A DNA stretch of 64,000 nucleotides from Misgurnus anguillicaudatus (GCF_027580225.2 NC_073341.2:10946001-11010000); one strand, 5' to 3'. Shown: positions 44,763 to 56,752, counted from the stretch's first letter. The notes: a model not told the origin generated them from the letters alone. Numbers and translations are program-made.

Positions 44763-44769
44763 ACAGAAG

Positions 44770-46550
44770 CAGTCATGGCACAGCACAAAGTGAAGTTGAT
44801 GCAAAGTGAACTTGTACAGACCATGTTCCTGCTGTCTCCACAACTTCACCCAAACCCTTTTCTTTTATCCCTTGATTTTTCTGTGAAAATCATTCCAAAC
44901 ACCATCATTGAAATTTCTTCCTGCATATCGTCAACCATGCTTATTCTGAAGTCTTGCGAGATTTTGTGAGATTTCCTGTGTTCACAGTCGAAATTCTGGT
45001 TGAAAATCTGTTCATATGTGGTGTGCTGTATTTGACACATCATGGCACCCCACACAATAGAGGAGCAAAATGGTTAAATCTAGGTTTTTTATCTTCATGA
45101 TTGTGGTCTATCACATTTTGAAAATCTTATAACTTACTTAAAAGGGGGGATGCAAAAATGAGGCACTATATTTTTAAGTAAAGTCAGTGTATTATTTTTA
45201 CAGTGTATTAACTAACTATTAACTACTTTTACCAATATATACTCCTAATAACTGCTTATCAATACTTATTAAAGTAGTCGTTAACTTTAAGTATTGGTAG
45301 GAATTGGGTAGGATTAAGGATGTAGAATCAGGTTCTGCAGAATCAGACATTAATATGGTATGCCAATATCTCAGTAATATTAATGCTAATAACCAACCAG
45401 TTAATAGTGAGAATTGTAAACTACACTAGAGTACATAAAAATATGCATTATAACCTTAGACTTTTTATGTTGATGTTAAATCCATTTTTATGTAGTTGAA
45501 TTACATCAGAAGTGGAATTAAATTAATGGGGGGGAAAGGGTAATCCCTTAATTAAATTTTTCAAGGAAAAAATAAATAAATTACAATAACTAATTACTTA
45601 GTAACTAACTTGCACCAAACACTGATCATATGTGGGGTCCCTGCCATTTGTAAAGTTTAAAAAACCCTGATCTAAACAATGTACATTTGCTGAGAAAAGC
45701 CTCCTTACTAATACTCTAATAGGTTAGCAGACCCTTCTGATGTAGTAAAACAATTATGAAAGTTAAGTGACATGTAGTTGTAAAGATACTTGATACAAAA
45801 GTGGCCTATCAAAATAAAGTGTAACCCATTTTTTTTCAATGTCTCGCCATATTTTGAAGACACTGTATAAAGTTATGAATGAAAACTAAAAGGCACAAGT
45901 TTCAGAGGTTCGGGATGATGGAGCTGTTGAAAAGTTGCAAATGACACTTTACAAACTACTTTAATGTGAAAATAGTCTTAAAGCAAAGAAGATTACACAT
46001 GGCTCATTAAATGTATATTGTCCTTTCTTATAGTTCCCACAGAACTATGCATCTGCCAAGCTTCTTTCCTTTTTTTGTTCTCTTGTGTTTATCTGTAAAA
46101 ACAATATCGTAGCCAAGAGAAAAGGGGACAGCAGGAAGCCAGTAAAAGTTTGTAAAAGTCCCCGGGGAAAACAAAGAAGTCCAGGTGAATCAGTGGGCTG
46201 GGACGGAGAAGCACAGAGGGGGTGGCAGGAAAGATTTACGCACAATCTTCAGACTCGCATGCATTTAATTCCTGTAAAATTAATGCAAATCCTAAACTTT
46301 TAAAACTTGAAAACTGTTCCAGGAAAACTGGGGGAAAAATGAAAGTTTACGGATGGATCCGAGAACAAATTTGGTGTTTGGAGGTCACTGAAGAAAAATG
46401 CAACGTGTCTGTGACACGGCCTAGTGGTATGCGCATTGAAATTCCTCTTCTTTGCATCATTGATATGACAAATAGGCCAGACAACGCGATATTACTTTAA
46501 CCTTTCACGCCAAAACACGCAACGCCTCACGTGCACTGTAACGAAATGTC
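44770..46550. other. 1.8 kb mostly unassigned; old repeat at 45200-45425
   Basis: 45200-45425 (ACTAACTATTAACTAC, TCCTAATAACTGCTTA, GGTAGGAATTGGGTAGGATT, CCAGTTAATAGTGAGAATTG) resembles a common teleost dispersed repeat with forms of CTAATAACT in both orientations. The rest has no family signature. Frames of 64-92 codons at 44775-46500 lack recognisable domains. Confidence 0.5.
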
Positions 46551-46559
46551 ACAGTCTGC

Positions 46560-47150
46560 GCCTGTACGTGAATGAGACTCCCACTCCAACAGACACCCAG
46601 CAACAATATCAGCTCACAATTCACATTAGAGATGGCATTGCGTGTTTCTGACAGTCTTGCCTTTACATGCAGAACTCCTCAAATGGGATTGGGCAAATCC
46701 CTCTAAACAGCTTGCAGCCGAGTGACATTTTGTCCCCATTTCAGCAACGGTTCTGCCAGATATGATCCACCATCTAGTTAACGCAAGTGTTAGGCTAATT
46801 ACTTTAGCTGCTTGAGCCTGGCCTCCAATGCTCCGTGCAGCATCGATTCTGCGGCAAGCGCTCGTCGGTTTCCAGGCTTCGTATAAATAGAAATTTAATT
46901 TCTGTATGTTTATCCTGGCATCCTGTGCGGCAAAGGCATATTCCTGAGTCTGGTGGATTATTGCATCTTTGAACTTTAAAATATCTGTCAATGTAGGAAA
47001 AAGACACAAAGTAGAATCTCGACTTTAATGAGATTTGTAAGCGACAAACGAGAGCTTAATGGCGTAAGGCGATGTAATTCCAGCTTTCCAAATGCGTCCC
47101 GCATACCTTCTGACTTAACTTCTCTGTTTGTCTTTTTTACCCATCAGTGT
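46560..47150. other. Repeat-free island, regulatory candidate
   Basis: About 590 bp of balanced sequence with CTAATTAC at 46795-46802, GAGCTTAATGGCG, GTGGATTATTGCATCTTTGA and ACTTTAATGAGATTTG. No inverted ends. A minus-strand frame of 127 codons (47009-46626) has no recognisable domain and overlaps another open frame, as is common in G+C-balanced DNA. Of the islands in the window I rank this first for homeodomain-like cores. Confidence 0.35.
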
Positions 47151-47534
47151 CTTGTTTTATTATAGGCTCACCTTAAAGTGAAAATTTAACCATTTAAAAC
47201 CTGAGACAAAAATAGGGTTGTTTTTTTACAATTTTTTTTGTCAAATTCTAACACAATGTGCCATTATCAAGATATCTTTTTTCCAGAAATAAAAAGAGCT
47301 TTCAATAAATAACAAATACTGATCATTGTTGTGTGATGCGAGTATATAAAGAGTTTTGTAAATAATATTTATATAGACTTAAAAAAATAAAAAAAACAGA
47401 AATTAATCGTTACTGTTTTTATTTAGAAATATAAAAAAAGTTGTGAGCACTTTCGCCATAAAAAATATACTGTAGTACATAAATACAATTAATTTTTACC
47501 AAGGAGGATTAGGGCCAAACTAAAATGAAAAAAT

Positions 47535-47730
47535 TAAACCATCTCGAGATTAAAGTCATTAAAATGCGAGAATAAAGTCATTATTTAACGAGAAAAAACT
47601 TAGAATAAATATAATTTTGAGAATAATGTTGTTATTTAACGAGATAAAGTCGTTATTTAACGATAATAAAGTCGTTATTTAACAAGAATAAAGTTGTAAT
47701 ATTTTGTGAATAAAGTCGTAATATAACAAC
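47535..47730. repeat. Tandem GAATAAAGTCGTTATTTAACGA repeat
   Basis: About nine diverged copies of an 18-22 bp unit (GAGATAAAGTCGTTATTTAAC, GAATAAAGTCGTAATATA). Spacing varies and the copies decay toward the left. Confidence 0.85.
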
Positions 47731-47737
47731 CCTTTAA

Positions 47738-48166
47738 AAAGGGATATATTATGAAAATCTGACTTTTTCCATGTTTAAGAGCTATAATTGGGTCCCCAGT
47801 ACTTCTATCAACCTAGAAAGTGAAAAAGATCAACCCAGTAACTTAGTTTTGGTAAACCATTTTCTGCAAGCATGTGAAAAATAGGTCATTGAAATTTGGC
47901 TCCCCTTGTGATGTCAGAAAGGGATAATACCACCCTTAATCTGAGTATCCAACCACAGCACTGCCATTTAGTGCAGAGATAAACACATTTGCATTTTAAA
48001 GGACACACCCAAAACGGCAGATTTTTGCACACACCTACAAAGTGTCAATTTTAACATGTTATAATAAATTATCTATATGATATTTTGAGCTAAAACTTCA
48101 CATACATACTCTGGGGACACCAAATAGTTATTTTACATCTTAAAAAAGTTTTGTGAAATGTCCCCT
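47738..48166. mobile_element. TTAA element (AAAGGGATATATTATG), right site mutated
   Basis: TTAA at 47734-47737 opens the element, and the right end ATGTCCCCT is followed by TTGA (48167-48170) in place of TTAA. The interior (AAAATCTGACTTTTTCCATG, ATAATTGGGTCCCCAGTAC, CTCCCCTTGTGATGTCAGAA, AAAGGACACACCCAAAACGG) is a very common teleost repeat. Confidence 0.82.
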
Positions 48167-48275
48167 TTGAGGCCTGGGTGTAAATGCTGCTGTATATTCA
48201 ATATTTCATAATCAGATTGGTATGTACATACTCTAACTGTGCGTTCTTTGTACATGCATGTGCTTAAAGAAGTAA

Positions 48276-49711
48276 CGTATTTTCCGGACTATAAGTCGCT
48301 CCGGAGTATAAGTCGCATCAAGTCAAAAATGCGTTTTGAAGAGAAAAAAGCACACATAAGTGGAACTGGACTATACTTGTATGTTTATTTCAAAAAAGAT
48401 TTCACAAAATCCAAGCAGACATTTAATCTGGAAAGGCAAGTTATTCAAGAACAACAGGCTGAATACGTGTGCATACGTGTTAAAATAACATAAACAGTTA
48501 TTTACAATCCACAATAGCATGCAGAACATACCTGAGAGGCTGAATAGGCTAAATTAACACGACAAGCCAAATCAAGTTTAAAAAGGTCCTGAAGTCATTC
48601 CGCATCACTGAATCCATTGAATTACATAAATACAGGAGCAGCATAAAGCGGACTCTTGTGGCTGTAGACGGTTTCTCTTGGTTCATATGAAATCATTTTG
48701 ATGTATAAGTCACACCTGACTATGGACCCTATTTTAACGATCTAAGCGCATTGTCTAAAGCGCACGGCACACAGTCTAAATGGGCGTGTCCGAACCCACT
48801 TTTGCTAATTTAACGACGGGAAAAATGGTTTATGCACCAAGCACACGGCCTAAAAGGGTTGTTCCTGTTTTCGTAATGAGTAATGGGTGTGTTTTGGGCG
48901 TAACGTGCAATAAACCAATCAGAGTCTCAGCTCTCATCCCCTTTAAAAGCAAGTTGCGCCTGGTACCATGCCTAATCCCTATTTAGATGACGGACTTTGT
49001 AAACTTTGTTTGTGAATTGTATTGAAATATTTTTTTTATTAAAACTTTTAAAAGCAGTTTTCTTTCAGTCATGGAAATAAAAATAGCAGGCTTTTAATTT
49101 TAATTTATTAATACAATAAATCCACAGGGTAGCATTTAAAAAAACATTTAAAAACAGATGCATTTGTTTAAAGCAAAGCATTTATTTACTTACCAGGCTA
49201 CAGGTAAAGCAGCTCTTTACGCCTTGTAACGTCTCATAATTGATCCTCATATATGTCCAAGAGACTCAATAATAATCTTTTACAATTTAATCCTTTAATT
49301 TTTCATATTTAAAATGTGCTGCTGCGCATCTATGTGTGTGATAAGCAAATCCGCATTGTCGTCCCGTTTATAGGCGCATATTTCTAACGCACTCATTAAA
49401 TAACAAAAACAATATTGCGCCATTGACTTTAGACTTTAGAGCAGGTTTTAGTTGGTCAATGGCGTAGTCTATTTTAGTTGCTTTAAAATAGCAATGCGCC
49501 AACAATGCACCTAAACACACCTCATTTTCAGACCAGAACGCCCATGGGCGGAACATTGGGTGCAAATGAATTTGCTATTTAAACAACGTGGCGCTAAACG
49601 TGAAAATGATAACTGCGCTGGGTTAAAACTAGCATTGCGTCGTGCATTGCGCTGGGTGTATGATAGAGCCCTATAAGTTATATAAGTGCAACTTATAGTC
49701 CAGAAAATACG
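48276..49711. mobile_element. CGTATTTTCCGGACTATAAGT element, split
   Basis: CGTATTTTCCGGACTATAAGT at the left pairs with ACTTATAGTCCAGAAAATAC-G at the right, with TA one base outside each end. CTCCGGAGTATAAGTCGC and TGATGTATAAGTCACACC repeat the terminal word inside. The insertion at 48724-49671 accounts for two thirds of the length. Confidence 0.82.
48724..49671. mobile_element. Harbinger-like MITE (GGACCCTATTTTAACGATC)
   Basis: The ends GGACCCTATTTTAACGATCT and CAGCGCAATGC..GAGCCC type are flanked by TAT at 48721-48723 and 49672-49674, a 3 bp duplication. The interior has AAGCGCACGGCACACAGTC, GTTTTGGGCGTAACGTGCAA and TAAACCAATCAGAGTCTC. A related copy lies at 57913-58988. The chance frames inside are not genes. 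Confidence 0.75.
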
Positions 49712-49994
49712 GTATGTATTATGTAGGCCAGGAGAGGTATTGCAGTTCGTGTACAAGTCAATGAAGTATGCTTTGCAAAGCTCGGCATTCAACAGTGCAA
49801 GTATGCTCATGTAAACGAAAAAAAAAATAAAGTATACTTGGGACTTTAGTATTATGTACAGTCTGTCCATCTTTTGCTGTTATGATACTTCAGCTGTGAT
49901 CAAGTCAACAGGTTTGTGCAAAACCAGATCCAGTTCCTAAGAACATACTTTTTTCAACAGGAAAAAATAAGACTCATAAATGAAGTGGTTCAAA

Positions 49995-50122
49995 TCAAGC
50001 ACTGCAATAGCAACACAAAGGTTGTGGGTTTGATTCCCAGGGGACGCACATTATGACAAAGATATAAAGCTTAAATTCACTGTAAATTGCTTTGGATAAA
50101 AGCGTAAACATAAGTGTATTAG
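49995..50122 (+). mobile_element. tRNA-derived SINE fragment
   Basis: GTTGTGGGTTTGATTCCCAG at 50021-50040 contains a pol III B box (consensus GGTTCGATTCC with one change). It is followed by the teleost SINE tail CACTGTAAATTGCTTTGG and ATAAAAGCGTAAACAT. The A box end is missing, so it is 5'-truncated and probably silent. Confidence 0.85.
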
Positions 50123-50292
50123 ATGGAAAAGGATGTTAAGATGGAGACAACGAATCTATAAGTGTGAAATGTTTCTGATGTCTCACAGGAGTTCAGACTG
50201 CTGACCCTCTCCGCAGGGTCCGTCCTATAGTTTTACACTATGGAATCTTTACATCCATGATATTCTCCACTTAAGGCCGTTATTCAACATCA

Positions 50293-50293
<1 letters not shown>

Positions 50294-50376
<83 letters not shown>
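50294..50376. repeat. (TG)n microsatellite
   Basis: About 41 TG units. Confidence 0.99.
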
Positions 50377-50378
<2 letters not shown>

Positions 50379-50499
50379 TCTCATCCCGTTTTACTGAATA
50401 TTCATAGTCAATCCTTTGCCAACATCTGCTGCTGCTCTTACTAGAGGCAGTGTCAGACCCCCGGTGTGATTCACAGGCATTGTGTAAGCACACCCGATG

Positions 50500-50900
50500 A
50501 TGACTGTATAAATGAGGTCCGGTGTCAAAGCAATATGTTTATTATTATGACAAACAGATCCACTGGGGAGAAAGAGAGAAACTGGTGTCTATCCTGAATG
50601 AAAGCCTGTAATCCCGCATGTCCGGGACGCCCACAGAGTAATGGCAGATTTACTATTAAGCAGACAAAAGTGACCTTCCCTCATTCACAGAGATCTCATC
50701 TGGTAGCAGTTGGGCAAAAAATAGAACTTGATTGTGGCTCACTAAATCTGTAAGATGGAAACTGAACTGAATGCTCACAGGATGCTGAATTTAAAGTGAA
50801 ATAGCAGGAAGAGAAGTTTATTGAATTCACTCTTTAGTCTTCTCTAGTTTTACAAATAATCCTAGGAATTTCAGCATTCTGGGAAATGTTCATAAAATGT
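50500..50900. other. Repeat-free island, regulatory candidate
   Basis: Mixed-composition DNA without inverted ends: CAAAGCAATATGTTTATTAT, AATGGCAGATTTACTATTAA, AAAAGTGACCTTCCCTCATT, GATCTCATCTGGTAGCAG. No frame of note. Texture suggests possible conserved noncoding DNA, unproven. Confidence 0.28.
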
Positions 50901-50932
50901 AACTTGATTTAGTAAATTTGTTGACATATTAA

Positions 50933-51305
50933 AGGTGCAGTGTGTAAATTTTAGCGGCTTCTAGTGGTGAGGTTGCGAATTGCAACCGACATCTCAGTCC
51001 ACTGCCCAACCCTCACTTTTGAAATGCATAAAGAAGCTACGATAGCCGCCACTGGACAAACATGTCATCGTCAGAGACAACTTAGTTAAAAAGTTTGTCC
51101 GTTAAGGGCTTCTGTAGAAACATGGCGGCACAAAATGGCGACTTCCATGTAAGGGGACCCTCTATGTATGTAGATAAAAACGTCTCATTCTAAGGTTATA
51201 AAAACATAACGGTTAGTGTCTTTATACACCCCTGATAATATAGTTTATATATATATTATTTTGCATTTCTTTCAAGAGATCCTTCTAAAATTACACACTG
51301 CACCT
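50933..51305 (-). mobile_element. TTAA MITE (AGGTGCAGTGTGT), second copy
   Basis: Reverse-oriented relative of 37972-38353: CCGTTAAGGGCTTCTGTAG, CTTCCATGTAAGGGGACCC, CGTCTCATTCTAAGG. TTAA at 50929-50932 and 51306-51309. Ends AGGTGCAGTGTGTAA and TTACACACTGCACCT. Confidence 0.94.
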
Positions 51306-51309
51306 TTAA

Positions 51310-52340
51310 GTAAAATACAGCAAAATAAAATACAACATTTCTATAAATGTAGGTTTCTACAAATAATCAATTTCAAACCTGATTCATGATTCGGTTTCTT
51401 GTTTCAAATAGCTTTCATAGTTTTCATCCAACAATATTGTTGCACATTTTGGAGTATTACAAAAAAAAGCTGGATGGAAATGTTTGAAAATGCGCATACA
51501 AATGAGTCAGATAATTTTTTTATCCAATAAAAAAATTACAAAAGGAGACACATTAACCAAATAAAATCCTTGATGTGCATCAAAAATAGTCATGCGACTT
51601 TTTTTGCCTTTTCTGACTTAACTGGGACTCGATAAGACGGCATAACTGGATAACCAGCGGATCGATCTCAGTGCATGTGAATGTTGTTTTCATCATTCTG
51701 AAACGCTATTACAAAACTGTGTTCCCATAGGGCAGTCATTCGCCTCTAAAAGCAAGATAGGATTCATTTTATATCACGTTAGAGTTTTTTTTCTTTTAAT
51801 AAGGTTTTTATGTTATTAAAATATTTAATCCCATAGAATTTTTATAATTCTCACAAAAAAGTGTCAGTCATATGGCCTCTTGGGTGGTCCTTGGTCTTTC
51901 GAAGCTGCCATGGTTCCCAAACCTTCAGAAAGAAGTCTACACGAAACAAACGCAGATCTATGAATATGCAAATAAGTCCCTGCCTCTACTCAATCGCACA
52001 CCCCAGACCATAGATATAAAAGTAAATCGATGCTACTTTTTGCAGTTTCAGGCGCATAACTGCTTTCACAAAATGCTCAATTTTGTGCATTTGCAACACT
52101 ATTTTTAGCACTGATGTTACACAGGTTACAGCATTACAAAAGTAGAACTGAAGCAGCTGTGCTGCAATCGTTTCAGCACCGAGTCTATGCAGCGTCCATA
52201 CATAATGTCTATGACTTGAACTATTGATCCACTTGTTCAACTGTGTTGAGGTGATTGGTTATGCAGGAATGTCTTTGGAAAACTCCAAATTTATGAAGAA
52301 AATACTCAGCAATGGTGCTGAATGTTGAATTTGGACATAG
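51310..52340. other. 1 kb unassigned DNA
   Basis: No recognised repeat ends. Two overlapping frames (78 and 84 codons) on opposite strands at 51872-52240 have no recognisable domain. Confidence 0.5.
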
Positions 52341-52350
52341 TTTGTTTTAA

Positions 52351-54057
52351 AGCTACACAGTGTAGTTTTTTTAGTTAATTCTTAGCAAAAACCCATGTTT
52401 TCTTTCAAAAGTATGTGCTCATTCATGTGTAATTACTTCCACCCCACTAATCAAAGTAATCTCGTAAGTGTAGAATCTGCTATTTAAAATACATACGGTC
52501 GAGTCGCTCGACTGGCGCATCCATGTTGTGCCTCCATCTTTGAAATACATTCGCCGACGAGGGACATTCCTGAAATTCAAGGTCCGCCTTTCGCGCTTTC
52601 AGACTACACTCACGCTGGCCGCTAGCTGAAGCCTCCCGAGGTTGCATATGTAGGCGGTATACGTCATCAAGACAGTCTTATTTCAGAATATTAGAAATTA
52701 TAAAGCTGACAATTATTCTTAGTTAATTGTAAATTGATGTAATATGCTTATGACTTGCGGATGTAATGCTCAGTTAATTTAAATAAACCTGGCTTGATGA
52801 CGTATGCAGCCCGGATATGCGACCTGCGTAGACTGAATCCTTCGGATTCAACAACAGCTGCACACCGTGATGATCCCGCGATCTAATGCTTTGATTTGAG
52901 GCAGATTTGAAAGCCTGTAAAAGAACTATTCTCGAGGACATTAAAACATGTCGCCAAGGAAGCGAAACGGGGATTTAAAACGACAACGCGACAGGAAAAA
53001 CAACAAGACCAAAGTCAATATTGGAGTAATGTTAGTTTTCCAAAATGGGGCTCAAGGGACACCAAAGTTGCCTACTTTCTATCTTCACCACAGGTAATTC
53101 AGCATATTTGTTTACATCTATACAGTCTATGTTGTAAACTTGAAGTTTAATAGTTCCTTGGCTAACTATAGCATGGTTATGCATAACACTTGTTAGTGTA
53201 ACAGGCATGTGGTTTAATGTGTTCGAACAGCCAAACGCCGTCTCTCCGCCCATTTATGTAATCTGAGGTACTGAGATAAATGTACCTCTAGTACAAACAC
53301 ACCGTGACAGGCCTATTTTTAGCCATTCATTGATAAAAGCGTCTGATCTGCGCCTCTTTGGTATCATTTTACAAGCGTGTGAAAGCTGCGCGATCTTATT
53401 TTTACCAATATCAGAGAAAGCTCTTACATATACACGGACATGTAACATGTTTACTTAAAATATAAGCATTGGACTCTGACATAATATTAGTTCGCGTGCA
53501 TTTAAACCCGTCATTACTCCCGCTCATGATTAAATGACAGGAGAGGGACTCGTCCACAGACCATCTCCTCAGTAATCTGGAGAGAAGCGCTCGAAAATGG
53601 GCAAAAAGAGACGGATTTAAACACCAAGTGTAAACGTGATGTGTGTCTCTCGTCCACTTGTGATCTGATCGACGAAAACACATCTTAATATCGAGTGTAA
53701 CAGCCCCTGGGATATTTTTCCTCGCATCGATGAAAAAGTAGTGTCAAAGCTACGTTTATGGTTGCTTTTTGTATGTGATTTTAAGCGGACACATCATGAA
53801 AATCAGACTTTTTCCATGTTAAACATAAATCTGTGTGCTTTGACGGATCACAGGCAAAGGACATTGCAAATTGTTCATTTTTTTCCATTGCTTTTGCTTT
53901 GTAGCTACTGGAAGCCATGTTAACCTTGGCATGACACGGCCACCGTACGAGTTAAAACACATTCCGAATGGGGGGGGGGGGGCTAGAAAGTAATATTCAG
54001 TTGGTTGTCATATAGACTTTCACCGCTAGATGGGAGTAGATCCTACACAGTGGAGCT
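52351..54057 (+). mobile_element. 1.7 kb TTAA element with first-exon remnant
   Basis: AGCTACACAGTGTAG at the left and CTACACAGTGGAGCT at the right are inverted, between TTAA at 52347-52350 and 54058-54061. Longer than the other TTAA elements, with a coding-like start at 52948 and a run of 12 G near 53970. The minus-strand frames at 53254-53683 are chance. Confidence 0.82.
52948..53093 (+). pseudogene. Degraded first exon of a transposon protein
   Basis: ATG at 52948 reads MSPRKRNGDLKRQRDRKNNK then TKVNIG. After a frame change the next segment reads FPKWGSRDTKVAYF. Basic N-termini followed by a V-x-I-G..FP(R/K)W motif occur in first exons of proteins carried by fish DNA transposons. The frameshift makes this copy nonfunctional. 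The family name is left open. Confidence 0.5.
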
Positions 54058-54061
54058 TTAA

Positions 54062-55484
54062 AGCCTAAAAACACCACATAGACATATAAACAACAATAAA
54101 ACTTGATTTTTTTAATTACGGGGGACTTTAAATACTCCATATGATTTTCACATGACTTTCTAGTCATTTATGATCACTGGTTTTATTTGTTTTCATTATA
54201 ACTCACTAATGAATCATTTAAAGTCATTTAGAATCATTGTACAGTGGCGACAAATTAAACTTCACTTTGGCCTGTAAGCAGGTTTTCCTTAACACAAGCA
54301 ATACTGAACTAACTTCAAGAAGTATAGTCAATATAGAAACTTTTTCACAGACTTTTAAAACTTTTTCTTTGAGTTAAATATTTGCAGGTTTTTCAACATC
54401 ATTGGTTATGGTTAAGTCAAACTATAAAACAAACGTTTACTCTAATTCTAGTCCCTTTGGTTCAAAGTTCAATTACAATTTTGCATCTTCAGTGAACACA
54501 CTTCCTGTAACAACCGCCCTTGATATAAACACATGATGTCTCTCTCTCCTAGCTTTCTACGTAACTCTCACTATTGTTTCCCTGCTATCTCAGCCCTCCT
54601 TTCCAAAGACAGACAAATTAAAGCAATTCGCCCACTGTGAGTATAAAAAGCAAACTCGAATCCCCCTCTCTTCCTCCATCTTTCACGAGGCCCAACAGCG
54701 AAAGACCTTTCAGGAATCCTGCATGGGTGGACGAGTGGGTTTTCCCTGGGAAAGACACTCAGGGTCTTCCGGAAAGGAACCCCACCTTCGGATGTCGGAT
54801 AGCACGCTGCTACGGCGCGCTGGTGCCAAAGCTAGCGTGGGTGAGTGGGCAGTGCTGCGCTGAGACGACTAGCAGCCGTGGGCACTGCCAGGCTTAGCAA
54901 TGAAGATGCCGCCCCTGTCGTCATTACAGGCAGCGAGCAGAAAAGAACAGAGAGTTTCACTGAAATAAGCCAAAAAAACAGGAAGTAGAGAGGAATGGTT
55001 CACATTGAAATCCTCTCTCGACGCCCCCACGCACGGTTTAAGCACAGCGTACGAAATCGTCCTCGTAGAGAGAGAAAGAGAGATATTAGCAGCGCAGTAA
55101 GGTGGCTCAGGAGATCGCATCCAGGCGCTTTCTAATCACTGTAATGGTTTACAAACCTCATGCTCATCTCTCCTAAGCACCAAATAAAACAGTTAAAGTC
55201 CCTATATGAACCACAGGCGCTGCTTTCTTATGCCAAAGATACTTTAAACAGCCGCAGGGGGCATGAGCCTAAAAAGTTAACATGATTTTTCTGAGGAACG
55301 TTGCGTTTTAAAATACTACCCTGTAAGATTATGGGGCACTGTAAATAAAGTCCTTCTTAAAGTTCAGAGATTTTCAATTACAATGTGATGCAGTGATACT
55401 TGTTGTATGCCTGTGGCTTAGATTAAGCCAGGATTGGGCCTTAGTTATATTAAGACATTTAAGGAGCTTTTGTACTGATATATT
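54062..55484. other. Unassigned DNA with G+C-balanced island at 54560-55130
   Basis: 54640-55110 is richer in G+C than its surroundings (CGGATAGCACGCTGCTACGG, GATGCCGCCCCTGTCGTC) with GAGTATAAAAAGC at 54637 as a TATA-like word. An 86-codon plus frame (54637-54897) and an 83-codon minus frame (55120-54869) have no domain. It could be regulatory DNA or an unrecognised exon. 55420-55460 is a fragment of the 57693 MITE family. Confidence 0.3.
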
Positions 55485-55488
55485 TTAA

Positions 55489-55510
55489 AGGGGTCATATT
55501 ATGACACTTT
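55489..55510 (+). mobile_element. Left end of a TTAA element cut by Harbinger insertion
   Basis: TTAA at 55485-55488 followed by AGGGGTCATATTATGACA, the usual start of a cyprinid TTAA repeat. Its continuation probably lies after 56752, but its right end is not recognisable. Confidence 0.45.
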
Positions 55511-56752
55511 GGGCCCTATCTTGCACCCAGCGCAATTGACTTTGTCAGTGACGCATGTATCATTTCGTATTTTGCACCGGCGCACAGCGGGTTTTTCCCT
55601 CCACAGACGCACGTCGGCAAACTAGGGAATGAACTTGCGCTCCCTGGGCGGTTCGGCGCAAAAAAGGAGGCGTGTTCCGGCGCAAACCATCTCTTATGCT
55701 ATTTTGCAGTTTCAAAAAACAATTGCGCTACTAACCAAAAAAAAACTAGTCTAAAGTCAGTGGCGCGTTCCGCGTAGTTCATTATGCTATTTTAAGGGCG
55801 CATGCTTGACCATAATGTATAGCGTGCACAACGCGCATTGCTTATCTAATCTACACAGATGCAACAGTTATTTTTGCAAATCATAAATTGTTACAATAAA
55901 AAATATGAACACATGAGATAAGGAAAATCATTGTGGTGGGCATTGTGGTGATAGTTTTTATTTATTGTGTGGCTGCGTTAAAAAATTCTCATGCAAATAA
56001 CGATTCAAATATTTTCATAAGTTTGTTGTGTGGCTGTATTACGTTTATTTTATGTAAATAATAATTAAAATGTTTTCATAAGAAACCTTAATGTATATGA
56101 ACTTGATTTGTAAGTGTACTTTGGGGTTGGACCTTTCTTGCGTTTCCGATTTCAAAGCAAACCCTTTCAGTGGTGAGGGTGGACGCAGCGATGTCCTCTG
56201 CTGGCGTCAGGTCATGTGTAGAGGCAGATCCACCTCCCGTTACACGCCGTGCCCGATTTATGCTGGCAAGCTTGGGATCCCCCCTGTCTCCTGACATCAT
56301 TGTAGTGCTTGGCGCAGCTGATGAGACAATTGTGGCTATTTCCTCTCACGCCTGTTTAACCGACGCTGATTTGGGCGGGTTTCTCCTATCCCCATACAAA
56401 ACAACTTCTCTGTCTTTGACTGTTCTTACAGAGAACGTCGGTCTCCTCAACTGTGAACCGCTCCTGGCATGCGCCTGGTAAATCCGTCATAATAATAGCA
56501 ACCCGCCATGGAACTTGCGCCCTTGCGTTTAAAGGGAATGTTGGATAGCGTTCTGATTGGTTTATTTGACGTTACGCCCAAACCACACCTATGAATAATG
56601 AACCCACTTCAGACCAACCCCTTATTGATTTGCGCCTGGCGCAAGACTTATTTCTCCCGCCGGGAAAATAGCAACAGCGCCCAAGATCCGCCCATAAAGT
56701 CACTTGCGCTTTGCGCTTCGCACTTGCGTTTCAGATCGTTAAAATAGGGCCC
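55511..56752. mobile_element. 1,242 bp Harbinger-like element
   Basis: Begins GGGCCCTATCTTGCACCC and ends GATCGTTAAAATAGGGCCC. Many GCGCAA/TTGCGC words lie throughout (TTGCGCCTGGCGCAAG, CTTGCGCTTTGCGC). No clean target duplication is visible. The terminal GGGCCCTATTTTAACGATC matches the family at 48724 and 57913. It contains a coding remnant on the minus strand. Confidence 0.78.
56110..56300 (-). pseudogene. Myb/SANT-like protein remnant of a Harbinger element
   Basis: The minus-strand frame reads RARRVTGGGSASTHDLTPAED followed by IAASTL. The TGGG...LTPxE(D/E) pattern is typical of the region after the Myb/SANT-like domain in the DNA-binding protein encoded by Harbinger transposons. The Myb helices upstream are broken by frame changes, and the frame ends at 56088. 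Nonfunctional. Family assignment from motif memory only. Confidence 0.5.

Noticed and set aside
46626..47009. 127-codon minus-strand frame
   Set aside because: Longest frame in a G+C-balanced region where another frame is also open; no domain. Considered regulatory rather than coding.
49995..50122. tRNA gene
   Set aside because: Only a B box and a SINE tail are present; no acceptor stem or cloverleaf, so it is a SINE fragment.
54637..54897. 86-codon plus-strand frame after a TATA-like word
   Set aside because: The start codon is too close to the TATA-like word for a normal promoter, and the peptide has no recognised domain.
56170..56481. 103-codon plus-strand frame
   Set aside because: Lies antisense to the Harbinger Myb-like remnant, which explains the open reading better.
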